Source of the DNA: Oscillospiraceae bacterium
GTDB taxonomy: Bacteria; Bacillota; Clostridia; Oscillospirales; CAG-272
Assembly (NCBI GenBank): GCA_015064355.1
Contig: SVSJ01000012.1
Span: 1-64,000, forward strand
DNA: 64,000 nt
Direction of reading: 5' to 3'
The position numbers and the translations under genes are program-made. Positions within the stretch are counted from its first letter, which is position 1. Every line of letters starts with the position of its first letter. Of the stretch, positions 1 to 7,921 are shown piece after piece. The notes under the pieces were generated by a model. The model saw nothing but the letters and a program-made list of their open reading frames with translations. It was not told the DNA's origin and made no database searches.

Positions 1-64
1 GGTCGGAGGTGTAAGCACAGTAATGTGTTCAGCTGACCGATACTAATAGACCGAGGGCTTGAAC
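1..64 (+). rRNA. 23S ribosomal RNA, 3' end (partial)
   Basis: The first bases match the conserved end of bacterial 23S rRNA, including the GACCGATACTAATAGACCGA stretch and the closing GGCTTGAAC. Only the last ~64 bases lie in the window, so the rRNA operon enters from the left. The exact 3' end is estimated from the usual terminus. A 5S gene follows about 90 bases later, as expected for a 16S-23S-5S operon. Confidence 0.93.
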
Positions 65-152
65 TACAAAGGTTCTTACAAATATACAGATTGTTGTGTC
101 ACTGATCTCTTGTTTGGTTTTCAATGAACATTCATTGTTAAGCTTAAGAAAT

Positions 153-271
<119 letters not shown>

Positions 272-308
272 CAGAGAGGTTAGATCTAAAAGTCTAACCT
301 TTCGACAT

Positions 309-330
309 TCCTCCATAGCTCAGTCGGTAG
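309..330 (+). pseudogene. Broken tRNA: 5' fragment identical to the start of tRNA-Asn
   Basis: These 22 bases are identical to the first 22 bases of the intact tRNA-Asn about 100 bases downstream (acceptor 5' strand, D-stem and part of the D-loop). After GGTAG the sequence diverges and no anticodon or T arm follows. It is the stump of a duplicated tRNA gene or a recombination scar. The stretch after it (331-411) holds only a small inverted repeat, AAATCTTG...CAAGATTT. Confidence 0.6.
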
Positions 331-411
331 TGCGCGTGTAGCGTGTTACAAGGACAAAAGCGGTGGAATATCAAACAAATCTTGTGCTGAAATTTGTGCA
401 AGATTTCATAA

Positions 412-484
412 TCCTCCATAGCTCAGTCGGTAGAGCACCTGACTGTTAATCAGGGTGTCACTGGTTCAAGTCCAGTTGGGGGAG
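412..484 (+). tRNA. tRNA-Asn (anticodon GTT)
   Basis: A full 73-base cloverleaf: acceptor TCCTCCA pairs with TGGGGGA, the D arm reads GCTCAGTCGGTAGAGC, the anticodon loop reads CTGTTAA with GTT, and the T arm contains GGTTCAAGTCC. CCA is not encoded. It ends the rRNA operon, and the AT-rich accessory island begins immediately after it, so it is a natural candidate integration point. Confidence 0.95.
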
Positions 485-489
485 TTTAT

Positions 490-540
490 AATCCTTCAAG
501 TTTTATGAGTAATCATTAAGAATTTGAAGGATTTTCTCTT
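490..540 (+). terminator. Probable terminator of the rRNA-tRNA operon
   Basis: AATCCTTCAA pairs with TTGAAGGATT across a ~24-base loop and is followed by TTTCTCTTTGTTT. The long loop makes it a moderate rather than ideal intrinsic terminator, but its position just after tRNA-Asn fits. Confidence 0.55.
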
Positions 541-675
541 TGTTTCCCCCAAAAACCTACGAGCAATAAGAGGTAAATTGAACACAAGTAAGTTGCGTGG
601 TATTGTATTGAACCCACGTGACTGTAAACCAATAGACACGTACTGCTATCTACTCTTTGATAAATATATATACTT

Positions 676-720
676 AAAGCCGCGGATATACTAAAGTATT
701 CTTTGCGGCTTTTCTTTCTA
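676..720 (+). terminator. Intrinsic terminator in the gene-poor region after tRNA-Asn
   Basis: AAAGCCGC pairs with GCGGCTTT, with an inner ATAC/GTAT pairing, followed by a T-rich tail. No convincing gene lies between tRNA-Asn and this hairpin; the stretch has stop codons in all frames. It may be the terminator of a gene now deleted. Between here and position 994 I see nothing else supportable. Confidence 0.6.
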
Positions 721-994
721 TTTTTTCTGTGATAAAACTATTCGCCCACAAGAGTCTGTTAATAATTCACTTTACTATCTTGGATATGTCATATTAGAAA
801 AAATCCAGAATCAATAAATTTTATCTTAAATAATCACTGAGTTATCTTGTTATAAAATTTAGAACATGATATAGGCTTATATTAATGTATTTGAATATAC
901 TACTTTATGATGACCGTGCCGTCTTCTCTTAGGGAGAAGGAATCAAGGTGTGTGAATAAGTTGAGTGTAAGCAGTGTGAATAATAAGCAGAACG

Positions 995-1033
995 GCAGGA
1001 AAAGGAGCAAGAGATTCTTGCTCCTTTTCCTGC
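995..1033. repeat. Perfect 17-bp inverted repeat (strong hairpin)
   Basis: A 17-base arm starting GCAGGAAAAGG at 995-1011 is followed, after the 5-base loop AGATT, by its exact reverse complement at 1017-1033. There is no T tract on either side, so it is not a standard terminator. It sits among mobile-element remnants and could be an element end, a processing site or a structured RNA. Confidence 0.85.
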
Positions 1034-1145
1034 GCGAGGAATATTTATGGGCAGGTTGGTTTGAGAGTTATCTTTTGCGACTCCAATTTGTCTTCTGGGA
1101 TACGCGCGTAGAGAGCCATATACCCGAAATCCCTAAAAGATCCGC

Positions 1146-1289
1146 ATGGAGATTGTCCGTTGCCTCCTACCAGATATCATTGCATACTGTGAACCGGAAC
1201 AGGGTCAGAAAGAATTTGAGGAATGGAAGAAAGCCAAAGAAATTCAAACTCATACTACAGTGGAACATAAAGAAACGCGTAATAAGTAA
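1146..1289 (+). CDS. Small hypothetical protein (47 aa), possibly a remnant
   Basis: This frame encodes 47 residues beginning MEIVRCLLPDIIAYC and ending in a Lys/Glu-rich helical tail (EFEEWKKAKEIQ). The composition looks like real protein, unlike the overlapping longer frame that starts at 907. An in-frame stop lies 10 bases upstream of the ATG and no clear ribosome-binding site is visible, so it may be the 3' end of a broken gene. I recognise no named family with certainty; the style is that of small cargo genes of clostridial conjugative elements. Confidence 0.4.
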   Translation: MEIVRCLLPDIIAYCEPEQGQKEFEEWKKAKEIQTHTTVEHKETRNK

Positions 1290-1410
1290 ATGATGATACA
1301 AGACTGCTGTATCGCCTTTTACATCTGTTTAGCGAAGAGTGTCATTTCCTCTTTCGATTCCGTTTGTTATAACTTTTTCAAAAAAATGTGTGAACTGATT
1401 AAAAATTAGC

Positions 1411-1431
1411 GGGGCCACCGAAGTGGCGCCC
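1411..1431. other. Short GC-rich hairpin in AT-rich DNA
   Basis: GGGGCCAC and GTGGCGCCC pair around a CGAA tetraloop with one bulged G. It stands out in AT-rich surroundings and is not followed by a T tract. It may be a structured RNA or a recombination-related site. The rest of 1290-1485 shows nothing I can support. Confidence 0.4.
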
Positions 1432-1485
1432 AATTAAAATGCACATATACAAGGTTAATGAGAATCGTACAGTATCCGACAATAC

Positions 1486-1514
1486 TTTACAGAATATGGG
1501 ATTTGTGATATAAT
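1486..1514 (+). promoter_or_regulatory. Sigma-A promoter for the STAND NTPase gene
   Basis: TTTACA and TATAAT are separated by exactly 17 bases. Transcription from here would cover a 15-codon reading frame and then the large NTPase gene. Confidence 0.7.
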
Positions 1515-1542
1515 AAAAGAAAACGATTACGAGGTATATAGT

Positions 1543-1590
1543 ATGTCGGAAATCGACGAGTGGGTTAATAACGGACAAGCGGAAGAATAA
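1543..1590 (+). CDS. Short upstream reading frame (15 aa)
   Basis: ATG follows a GAGG ribosome-binding site by 8 bases and encodes MSEIDEWVNNGQAEE before a stop. It lies ~30 bases after the promoter and ~30 bases before the NTPase start. It could be a translated leader, the stub of a gene cut by deletion, or chance. The acidic composition gives no attenuation clue such as a run of one amino acid. Confidence 0.3.
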   Translation: MSEIDEWVNNGQAEE

Positions 1591-1619
1591 ATACTTAATG
1601 AAATTTGAAAGGAGATATT

Positions 1620-4600
1620 ATGGAGTGGTTGTATAATGAATTATGGAGCATTCTCAAACCCCATATATCGAAATGTATTGATAAGATTAGAATTAAACGA
1701 AAGTTAAAAAAAATAACACGCAAATTAAGTAATCAAATATTATCCGAATTTAAAAATGAAGTTTATTATAATGAATTTGACAAATATTTATCTGTAAATA
1801 AAATTGTATCAAACTTTATTCAAAATTCAATTTCTACCGGTGTTCATGATAGTCAAGATATTGATTCTTTTGTAAATATCAGAATTGACCATTTCATTAC
1901 GGGGAATCCTCGCTTTTTAGCATACAGAAGTTCAATTATCGGAATGTTGAAAAAACTGTTTGTTTTAATATTCGATGAACTTAATACAATTGATAACGAA
2001 GATTTAAAGCATGTCGTTTGTGTTTTAAAAGAACATAGTTTGGTAATTGAAAAAAGTATCCATAATGTAAGCGAGAAAATAGATGATTTGAGTAAAAAAT
2101 CTGATAGTAACACCCAAGCAATTATAGATTATATGGATCAGAATATAAAAAAAGGAATTGATTCAAATGTAGAGTTTGCATCGTCTGTTGTTTCTGTTCC
2201 ATTTGTACCTGCCGAAATCAATAAGCAAAAGTTGTGTGCGCGTCAAACGGTAATATCCAACATTACTGAAAACATACGCCTAATTGATTGGTTACATATT
2301 AGCGGAAGTGCTTGGTCTGGAAAAACCACCACAGCACTATTGGTTATGCAGGAATTGAACAAGTGTTTATGGATCGATTTTTCATATGGAGAACCGATAA
2401 GCATAATAAAAGCTTTTGAATGTTATTTTAAGAATCTACTTTCTTCTGAAGAGTCATATACGATCATAATAGATAATTTACCCGACATGCATATGGGTGA
2501 TGCTTTTCTGAATGTTTTTTGCGGACTTATATGTGGTGTAAAGAAAAACGGCCACAAAATTATTTCATTTGGATCCTATACCATTTCAGATTTTATTTCA
2601 AACCACATTTCTGAACAATATGGAATCGAACTTGATTCTGGTTTGTTGCCCGATTTTTCTATAGATGATGTTGTTGAATTGATGAAAATTTTCAAGGCTC
2701 CAAATTATTTAATGTCAGATCGAACAAGCGAGTTCTTTTTAGAATTAGCCGGGAAGAAGCCTGCTGCAATTCAAATAATGTTGCATTATTTGAATTCGAG
2801 CAATTGGGATATCTATTCTGATAAATTCTTGAATATTTTCACTTTGAACATTGATGAATTAACGCACGAGATTCAAAATATTGTATGCACATCCATAGAA
2901 GATGAGAAAACAAGGGAATTATTATATAGAATATCTTTGGTGGGGCACGAAATAAATCGCCACGAGTTGGAAACTATCGCTAATGTTGAACCTTCAATTA
3001 ACTTGGTAGGAGAGCGGCTTGATTCATTAAAGGGAATTTGGGTTACAGGTGATAATTTTATAAAAGCAAACGGTCTTTTAAGAAACATTTCCGGCAGTAA
3101 TTTGAACAGCACAACAAAATTATCTATACACGATAAGATGGCTGATTCTGTCTTATCTAAACGCGTATTGGACCAGATAGACATAAGCAATGTAATTTGC
3201 CATTTAATGGCTGCTCAACGTATAAATGAGGCTGGAAGAATCTATATTTTAGCTATGCAATCCTTATGGAAATCCAATGTTGAGTATAATGAGTCATTTT
3301 TGTTCGCAAAAATGTGGCACACTATGCCATTGCCCGATGGAATGGATGACTCTATTAAAGCAACTATCCGGCTTGTTCAGGTTTTATATTTTACTCAATG
3401 TGGAGAGAATTGCAATTATTTTGCGGATGATTTAATTGAGATATCTAAGCGGGACGAGAAGATCCATGAACTTTTGATTGCAGGCGGTGCGTTGTTAATA
3501 CAGAAGAATCATGAAATAGCAATGAAATTAATAAATGCTTCAAATGAACAAGGAATACCAAATGAGTTTGATTTGATAGAAGAAACCGGATTGAACCCCC
3601 TTGAGGCAATAATTAAATTGACATTTATGACTGCTGAAGATATAGACGATATTTCTACGTGGTTCACTATGGTTAAGGGAAATTTGTCTAATGAGGCGAT
3701 TGTGGGACTTGAAAAATCTGATGATGCAACGCTATTTCGTCACGGATTTGAAAGAGCACGTCTTGGCATAAATCCTTCAAAAGTCAACGATTTCCTTTTA
3801 CTGATTGAAGAAATCTTCAACTATGCGTTATCTTGTTCGTGGATATATCTTGCGTCAGGGTGTGCTACAACGCTTATTAGATTAGCAAGCGAAAATCAAC
3901 ATGATTATGATAAAGCAAAGAAGCTGTACGAAAAGTATTGCGCGCAAAATGATAATCACATTTTTATTGCTAATGCGAAATATTGTGTAGGACTATTGGC
4001 TGTAGATCATAAGGATTATTCCTTTGCATTAAAATGCTTGTGCGACGCAAGTAGTTCGCATAAAGGATTGGATGATTTGGATAAAATATTTTGCTGTGCA
4101 AATTGTTATATTGCATTTTCCAAATTATCTATGTTATTGGAAGCAAAGGCGGCTATCAACCAAGCGCTTGCCTTGACAATAACGGCAAAAAATATCGAAC
4201 CTACATTGCATGAGGAGTTGCTATTTAAAATACATTTTGAAAGATTAATTTGCTTATATCTTTCAAAAGATTTTGATGATTCCTTGGATTCACTTGAGTA
4301 TATTAACGATTACTTAATAGACAATCAAACAGACGGGAACGAACATTTTATTTCAATCACATGCCATTGCTTGACATATATTCAAGCTGATTTATTACAA
4401 CATAATCCGCCCAAACATTTAGGTGACGAAGAATACATGGCTCCTTATTGCGGAATTATTCTTAACCAAAGCAACACTGATGAGTTTAAGAAGCAATTAA
4501 GCAAAACCAAAGTACCCATGATTAATATAGTATCAGCGCAATTGCTCGATCACTTTGGTAGACAAGAAAGATGCCATGATTATCTGCTACATGGATGGGA

Positions 4601-5324
4601 AGCGCATTCCAGCGATACTCAATTTTCATCACTTAGTCTGCAAGTGTTTTTTAGTGGGTATGGTTTGTATAAGTTGCTTGAAATAAAAGAGTATGTCTTG
4701 GCATGCAAAGTTATAAGCAACATTTTGAGCCACTATTCACAAGAAGAATTTCCAAACAGAACTTTAATAGATCATACTATTATTAGATTAACATTTTTTA
4801 TAATTGGAAATCTTGATATTATAGAAGCATTTGTAGAAGAATTGAAGGAAATAAGCATAGCTTCGGACTTAAAAGAAAGGTGGGATGCTTGGTTAGAAAT
4901 TATGGAGTTGGCTATTCAAAAGAATAATGCCAAACAGCTCGTTTCAAAAGGTCACGACTATCATCAAAAAAATGATAGTTTGTTACAAGCTGCATGCTAT
5001 ATCGGCGCAACCGTAGAGGCTAATTTCAAAGATTTATTGAATTTGTATCTGATTGTACTTTCATCATCAGGTGATATCTCGGGTGATACAATGATGAAGG
5101 ATCTGTATTGGCTAAATTATGTATTAATACCAATGATGAAAGAGCAGTTGTTGCATGCATTTATCGAGACTGGAATAAACAATTCTGCATTGACACAAAT
5201 GTTATTCAATAAAAACGAATATTGTTTTGATACCCACATTGTCAAAAAAATACTCAAAGATAGCGTGACTATTTGCGGTGCAAATTACTTTAAGCAAGAA
5301 TGTGTTTTATGGCTTGATAATTAA
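1620..5324 (+). CDS. Large STAND/NACHT-like P-loop NTPase with C-terminal helical repeats, possible defence protein
   Basis: The ATG at 1620 has AAAGGAG five bases upstream; a TTG 15 bases earlier is less likely. The 1234-residue protein has an N-terminal helical region of no recognised family (1-200, with a coiled-coil-like stretch near 135-170). A Walker A motif, GSAWSGKT, lies at about 229-236 and a Walker B-like IIIDN near 283. About 800 residues of helical, TPR-like repeats follow. This layout (effector or adaptor, NTPase switch, repeat sensor) is that of STAND proteins, which include antiviral Avs and other abortive-infection sensors. The gene stands alone with its own promoter, in an AT-rich island beside a tRNA. 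No catalytic effector motif is seen, so a defence role is inference. Confidence 0.7.
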   Translation: MEWLYNELWSILKPHISKCIDKIRIKRKLKKITRKLSNQILSEFKNEVYYNEFDKYLSVNKIVSNFIQNSISTGVHDSQDIDSFVNIRIDHFITGNPRFLAYRSSIIGMLKKLFVLIFDELNTIDNEDLKHVVCVLKEHSLVIEKSIHNVSEKIDDLSKKSDSNTQAIIDYMDQNIKKGIDSNVEFASSVVSVPFVPAEINKQKLCARQTVISNITENIRLIDWLHISGSAWSGKTTTALLVMQELNKCLWIDFSYGEPISIIKAFECYFKNLLSSEESYTIIIDNLPDMHMGDAFLNVFCGLICGVKKNGHKIISFGSYTISDFISNHISEQYGIELDSGLLPDFSIDDVVELMKIFKAPNYLMSDRTSEFFLELAGKKPAAIQIMLHYLNSSNWDIYSDKFLNIFTLNIDELTHEIQNIVCTSIEDEKTRELLYRISLVGHEINRHELETIANVEPSINLVGERLDSLKGIWVTGDNFIKANGLLRNISGSNLNSTTKLSIHDKMADSVLSKRVLDQIDISNVICHLMAAQRINEAGRIYILAMQSLWKSNVEYNESFLFAKMWHTMPLPDGMDDSIKATIRLVQVLYFTQCGENCNYFADDLIEISKRDEKIHELLIAGGALLIQKNHEIAMKLINASNEQGIPNEFDLIEETGLNPLEAIIKLTFMTAEDIDDISTWFTMVKGNLSNEAIVGLEKSDDATLFRHGFERARLGINPSKVNDFLLLIEEIFNYALSCSWIYLASGCATTLIRLASENQHDYDKAKKLYEKYCAQNDNHIFIANAKYCVGLLAVDHKDYSFALKCLCDASSSHKGLDDLDKIFCCANCYIAFSKLSMLLEAKAAINQALALTITAKNIEPTLHEELLFKIHFERLICLYLSKDFDDSLDSLEYINDYLIDNQTDGNEHFISITCHCLTYIQADLLQHNPPKHLGDEEYMAPYCGIILNQSNTDEFKKQLSKTKVPMINIVSAQLLDHFGRQERCHDYLLHGWEAHSSDTQFSSLSLQVFFSGYGLYKLLEIKEYVLACKVISNILSHYSQEEFPNRTLIDHTIIRLTFFIIGNLDIIEAFVEELKEISIASDLKERWDAWLEIMELAIQKNNAKQLVSKGHDYHQKNDSLLQAACYIGATVEANFKDLLNLYLIVLSSSGDISGDTMMKDLYWLNYVLIPMMKEQLLHAFIETGINNSALTQMLFNKNEYCFDTHIVKKILKDSVTICGANYFKQECVLWLDN

Positions 5325-5333
5325 AGAAAACAA

Positions 5334-5368
5334 CGAACCTCTCCGACATTAACTGATGGAGAGGTTCG
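5334..5368 (+). terminator. Hairpin after the STAND gene
   Basis: CGAACCTCTCC pairs perfectly with GGAGAGGTTCG around a 13-base loop, starting 10 bases after the stop codon. No U tract follows, so it may end transcription weakly or protect the 3' end of the message. Confidence 0.5.
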
Positions 5369-5391
5369 TAATAGAGAATTAATAGTAAAAA

Positions 5392-5435
5392 ACAAATTCG
5401 AACTAATTTCGATTTGCGAAATAGTTCGAATTTGT
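5392..5435. repeat. Long AT-rich inverted repeat
   Basis: ACAAATTCGAACTAATTTCG pairs with CGAAATAGTTCGAATTTGT, with one extra A as the only flaw and a 5-base loop. It directly follows the terminator-like hairpin of the STAND gene. It has no T tract suited to rightward termination and could be a protein-binding palindrome or a recombination site. Confidence 0.6.
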
Positions 5436-5501
5436 TACGTTTGGTGAAACGAACACATCAATTATTTGCTTTTTTATATATTATATTACCCACTCATTTC
5501 C

Positions 5502-5530
5502 TTGCAGCCACCTTTAACATATGATATAAT
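5502..5530 (+). promoter_or_regulatory. Promoter for the DUF5697 remnant
   Basis: TTGCAG and a perfect TATAAT are separated by 17 bases, about 40 bases upstream of the ATG with the GGGGAGGTG ribosome-binding site. Confidence 0.6.
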
Positions 5531-5567
5531 AGGTATGCTCAAAATTATGTCAAGGGGAGGTGTAGCC

Positions 5568-6029
5568 ATGATCACACGAGAGCAAATCTACGGAAAGGAA
5601 GCAACGGAAATTCTCAGGTTCATCACTACATACCACTGCATCGATCGGAAACATCTCCGGCGAATCTATCCGGACAAGGAAAGGCAAGTCGATAATCTGC
5701 TTAAATATCTGCTGCGGCAAGGACGTATCTATACTAGTCCAAACACAGCAGATGTTTTTTTTGATAACGCTGAATGTCAGATAGATAAGGAGATGTTGAC
5801 AGCACTGTGGGTATATGCTGATTTTGCAGATAGAGCGGAGTATAATTGCATCGGTGAATTTCCGGTGAAAATTATGTTTTTTGCAGATTCCACGGAATTT
5901 GATATTATCTATATTCCAGAAGGAAAAGAAACACTCATTAACTGTGCAATTGAGCAGTTGGATCATGAAGGTAAGCGGCTTGTAATCGTTGAAAGGGTAG
6001 AACAAATTGATCTGCTAACGTATTTCTGA
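5568..6029 (+). CDS. DUF5697-like protein, C-terminally truncated (153 aa)
   Basis: The ATG at 5568 follows AAGGGGAGGTG. The protein opens MITREQIYGKEATEIL and contains a helical DNA-binding-like N-terminus and a beta-rich core (PVKIMFFADS, IIYIPEGKE, RLVIVERVEQI). From memory this matches the DUF5697 family found in clostridial integrative elements, usually near conjugation genes. Family members continue for roughly 25 residues after the VEQI region; here a stop follows soon after (LLTYF), exactly where the neighbouring sigma-factor remnant begins. I infer that a deletion joined the two genes. The function of the family is unknown to me. Confidence 0.65.
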   Translation: MITREQIYGKEATEILRFITTYHCIDRKHLRRIYPDKERQVDNLLKYLLRQGRIYTSPNTADVFFDNAECQIDKEMLTALWVYADFADRAEYNCIGEFPVKIMFFADSTEFDIIYIPEGKETLINCAIEQLDHEGKRLVIVERVEQIDLLTYF

Positions 6030-6448
6030 AAGTTATCAAATATCGTCACAAGTTTGTCGGCGCGAGCAAAGAAAAAGTAAAGGCGTTAATATATCTTTAT
6101 ACCAAATGTTCTGCGTGGGATTTCATCAAAAAGAGAGATAAGTTCCAATTTATTTCGTATAATAATGTGTATGAGGACGAACATGGAAATAATTATGATT
6201 TGGAATTGTCTGATAATATAGATATACTTCGTGACATAATTTCCGGTGAAGCTCAAGACAGCATAAGAATGGCGGTTGAGCGTTTGAAGCATCCAGCAAA
6301 GGAAATTATCCAATTGAAGTTTTGGGAAGATCATAGTAATGTTGAGATAGCCGAGCTTCTCGGAATCAATCCCTCAACGATTAGCACAATAATATCGAGA
6401 ACCGTGGCAAAATTGAAGGTGGAAATGGAGGAGTATGCGAATGAATAA
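6011..6448 (+). pseudogene. ECF-type sigma factor lacking its N-terminal region 2 (5'-truncated)
   Basis: The frame is open from about 6011 to the stop with no ATG in its first 150 bases. It aligns by eye with the intact sigma gene at 7922-8506: the KFVGASKEKVKALIYLYTK stretch corresponds to its KFLGQSRNIIEAQIVIYTR stretch, and the end is a clean region 4 helix-turn-helix (NVEIAELLGINPSTISTII). Region 2.1-2.2, needed to bind core RNA polymerase and the -10 element, is missing. A GTG at 6167 could start a region-4-only peptide of 93 residues. It overlaps the downstream anti-sigma gene by a few bases, the normal sigma/anti-sigma arrangement. Confidence 0.7.
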
Positions 6449-7112
6449 GGGCACAGAATTCGAAATTTTGCTAAGACTGGCTGCGGCCAAAAGTATAGAA
6501 AAAGATATGAAATTCTTCGACGAACTCGAAGTTCCCGAAGAACCGGTTAGTGATAGAGCAAGAAGAAGGTTCTATAGAGCATTGCGCAAAGAAACGCTAA
6601 AGGATTCAGTAGCTCTTACAGCATTCAAGAGAGTAGCTGTTGCTTGTATGGCAGTTATCACCATTGGATTTGGCGTGTGTATGAGCATTCAGCCTGTACG
6701 AGCTGCCTTCTGGAACGCTATCGTAACGTGGTATGAAGACTATGTTGCTGTACTCTTTGAGCCGGAGGAAGAAATGCCTACGACCATTGAGGAGCAGATA
6801 ACTCCGGTTGTGCCGGATGGTTGGATTTGTGAGGTCATAAAGTCAAATGACATCAACTATTCGTGTATATTGCTTGGACCGAATGGCGAACAGGTAATTT
6901 ATAGTCAAAGCGTTTATTCTGATGAAGAAGAGTGGTTCGATGATAATAGTATAATAGAGAACATAATTTTAGACAATGGAATAAATGCAATATTGTTAAC
7001 TTTAGATGACGGAAGCATTAGCGTAACATTTAAGAGTAAATATGTATTTGAAGTGTTAGGCTACGATATTTCAAGAGATGCCTTGATGAGAATTGTCAAT
7101 GGAATAAATTAG
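6441..7112 (+). CDS. Membrane anti-sigma factor with DUF4367-like extracellular domain
   Basis: The ATG at 6441 lies 7 bases after GGAGGAG; an ATG at 6435 sits too close. The 223-residue protein has a cytoplasmic helical N-terminus that would bind the sigma factor, one membrane segment (VAVACMAVITIGFGVCM, near residues 72-90), then an FWNAIVTWYEDYV motif and a beta-rich external domain of the DUF4367 type. A paralogue with the same layout occurs at 8493-9191. Its partner sigma gene is truncated, so this copy may be an orphan or may act on the second sigma factor. Confidence 0.7.
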   Translation: MNKGTEFEILLRLAAAKSIEKDMKFFDELEVPEEPVSDRARRRFYRALRKETLKDSVALTAFKRVAVACMAVITIGFGVCMSIQPVRAAFWNAIVTWYEDYVAVLFEPEEEMPTTIEEQITPVVPDGWICEVIKSNDINYSCILLGPNGEQVIYSQSVYSDEEEWFDDNSIIENIILDNGINAILLTLDDGSISVTFKSKYVFEVLGYDISRDALMRIVNGIN

Positions 7113-7124
7113 TATAAAATGGAG

Positions 7125-7155
7125 AATGTCGAAAAAAATCGGCATTTTTCGTTTA
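7125..7155 (+). terminator. Terminator after the first anti-sigma gene
   Basis: AATGTCGA pairs with TCGGCATT (one G-U pair) and runs into TTTTCGTTT. It separates the anti-sigma gene from the small exported protein downstream, though read-through is possible. Confidence 0.55.
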
Positions 7156-7229
7156 TAATGAGACAACTGCGATTTAGAAGCGTATTAACTATTAAACCCT
7201 GCAACTACAAAAAAAAGAAGGATTGGATT

Positions 7230-7649
7230 ATGAAAAAACTACTTACACTAATTCTTATTGCTGCAACTCTTTTTTGCTTTGCAACAAACACATTCGCTGC
7301 ATTACCTGAAACAATTGCTCCTATGTGGGTCAACATAAGACAAATGAGCAATGACTTGGTATTCAATGGTACTTCAGGGATTGCGGATACCATGGTATTT
7401 GGCAAATCCGGGACAACAAGAATAACGGGAACTTTGACTGTGTATGTACAGACCAGTAATGGCTGGGAAGAAGTTGACAGTACAAGTGGTTCTTCGACTT
7501 CTCTATATTTATCTATGACCATCAATTTTACTGGAATTCCTGGGGAGTATTATAAATCTGTTTTGAATGTTACGGTTACAATCAACGGAGTGAATGAATC
7601 TGAAACAAAAACTGCATACGAATACTGTCCCATTACTACAGCCAACTAA
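7230..7649 (+). CDS. Small exported protein (139 aa), paralogue of the 9371 gene
   Basis: The start is placed at the ATG after AGAAGGA, giving the signal peptide MKKLLTLILIAATLFCFATN with a cleavage site near FAA. An upstream in-frame extension lacks a ribosome-binding site. The mature protein is short, Thr/Ser/Val-rich and beta-stranded, opening with an IAPMW motif. The paralogue in the next module has ITPRW at the same place and similar strands ending in a threonine-rich tail. Such small exported proteins are common in gut clostridia, but I know of no assigned function. Position after a sigma/anti-sigma pair suggests it is a target or signal of that regulon. Confidence 0.65.
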   Translation: MKKLLTLILIAATLFCFATNTFAALPETIAPMWVNIRQMSNDLVFNGTSGIADTMVFGKSGTTRITGTLTVYVQTSNGWEEVDSTSGSSTSLYLSMTINFTGIPGEYYKSVLNVTVTINGVNESETKTAYEYCPITTAN

Positions 7650-7662
7650 ATAATGCCTACAT

Positions 7663-7715
7663 ATCTGCTGTCCCGGATGCGTAATAAAAACGTATCTGCG
7701 ACAGCAGATTTTTTG
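7663..7715 (+). terminator. Strong intrinsic terminator
   Basis: ATCTGCTGTC pairs perfectly with GACAGCAGAT and is followed by a run of T. It closes the first sigma/anti-sigma module. Confidence 0.85.
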
Positions 7716-7848
7716 TGTGTTTTTTCACGGATTATGTTGAGATATAGCATTTTTTGAGGAATTTGTGAGACAGTTGTCAGTTAATATCGTTATATAAAGC
7801 GTGAATAAAATACGCGCTGAATAAAAGGAGAACATATTATAATGCTTG

Positions 7849-7877
7849 TTGACGGATATTTTGAAATATGGTATAAT
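7849..7877 (+). promoter_or_regulatory. Near-consensus sigma-A promoter of the second ECF module
   Basis: TTGACG and TATAAT are separated by 17 bases. The start codon of the sigma gene follows at 7922, giving a leader of about 40 bases. Confidence 0.75.
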
Positions 7878-7921
7878 ACTACAACGCTTGAAGTAATTTG
7901 TTGAAAGGAGGGTGTTCAAAT

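Noticed and set aside
590-660. Degenerate tRNA-like sequence on the minus strand (anticodon-like TTTACAG and T-loop-like GGGTTCAATAC)
   Set aside because: No acceptor stem closes and the D arm is not recognisable. It may be a decayed tRNA-Val but cannot be supported.
907-1293. 128-codon rightward open frame starting MMTVPSSLREKE
   Set aside because: It runs through the 17-bp hairpin, has no ribosome-binding site and low-complexity Arg/Lys content. The other frame at 1146-1289 has more protein-like composition.
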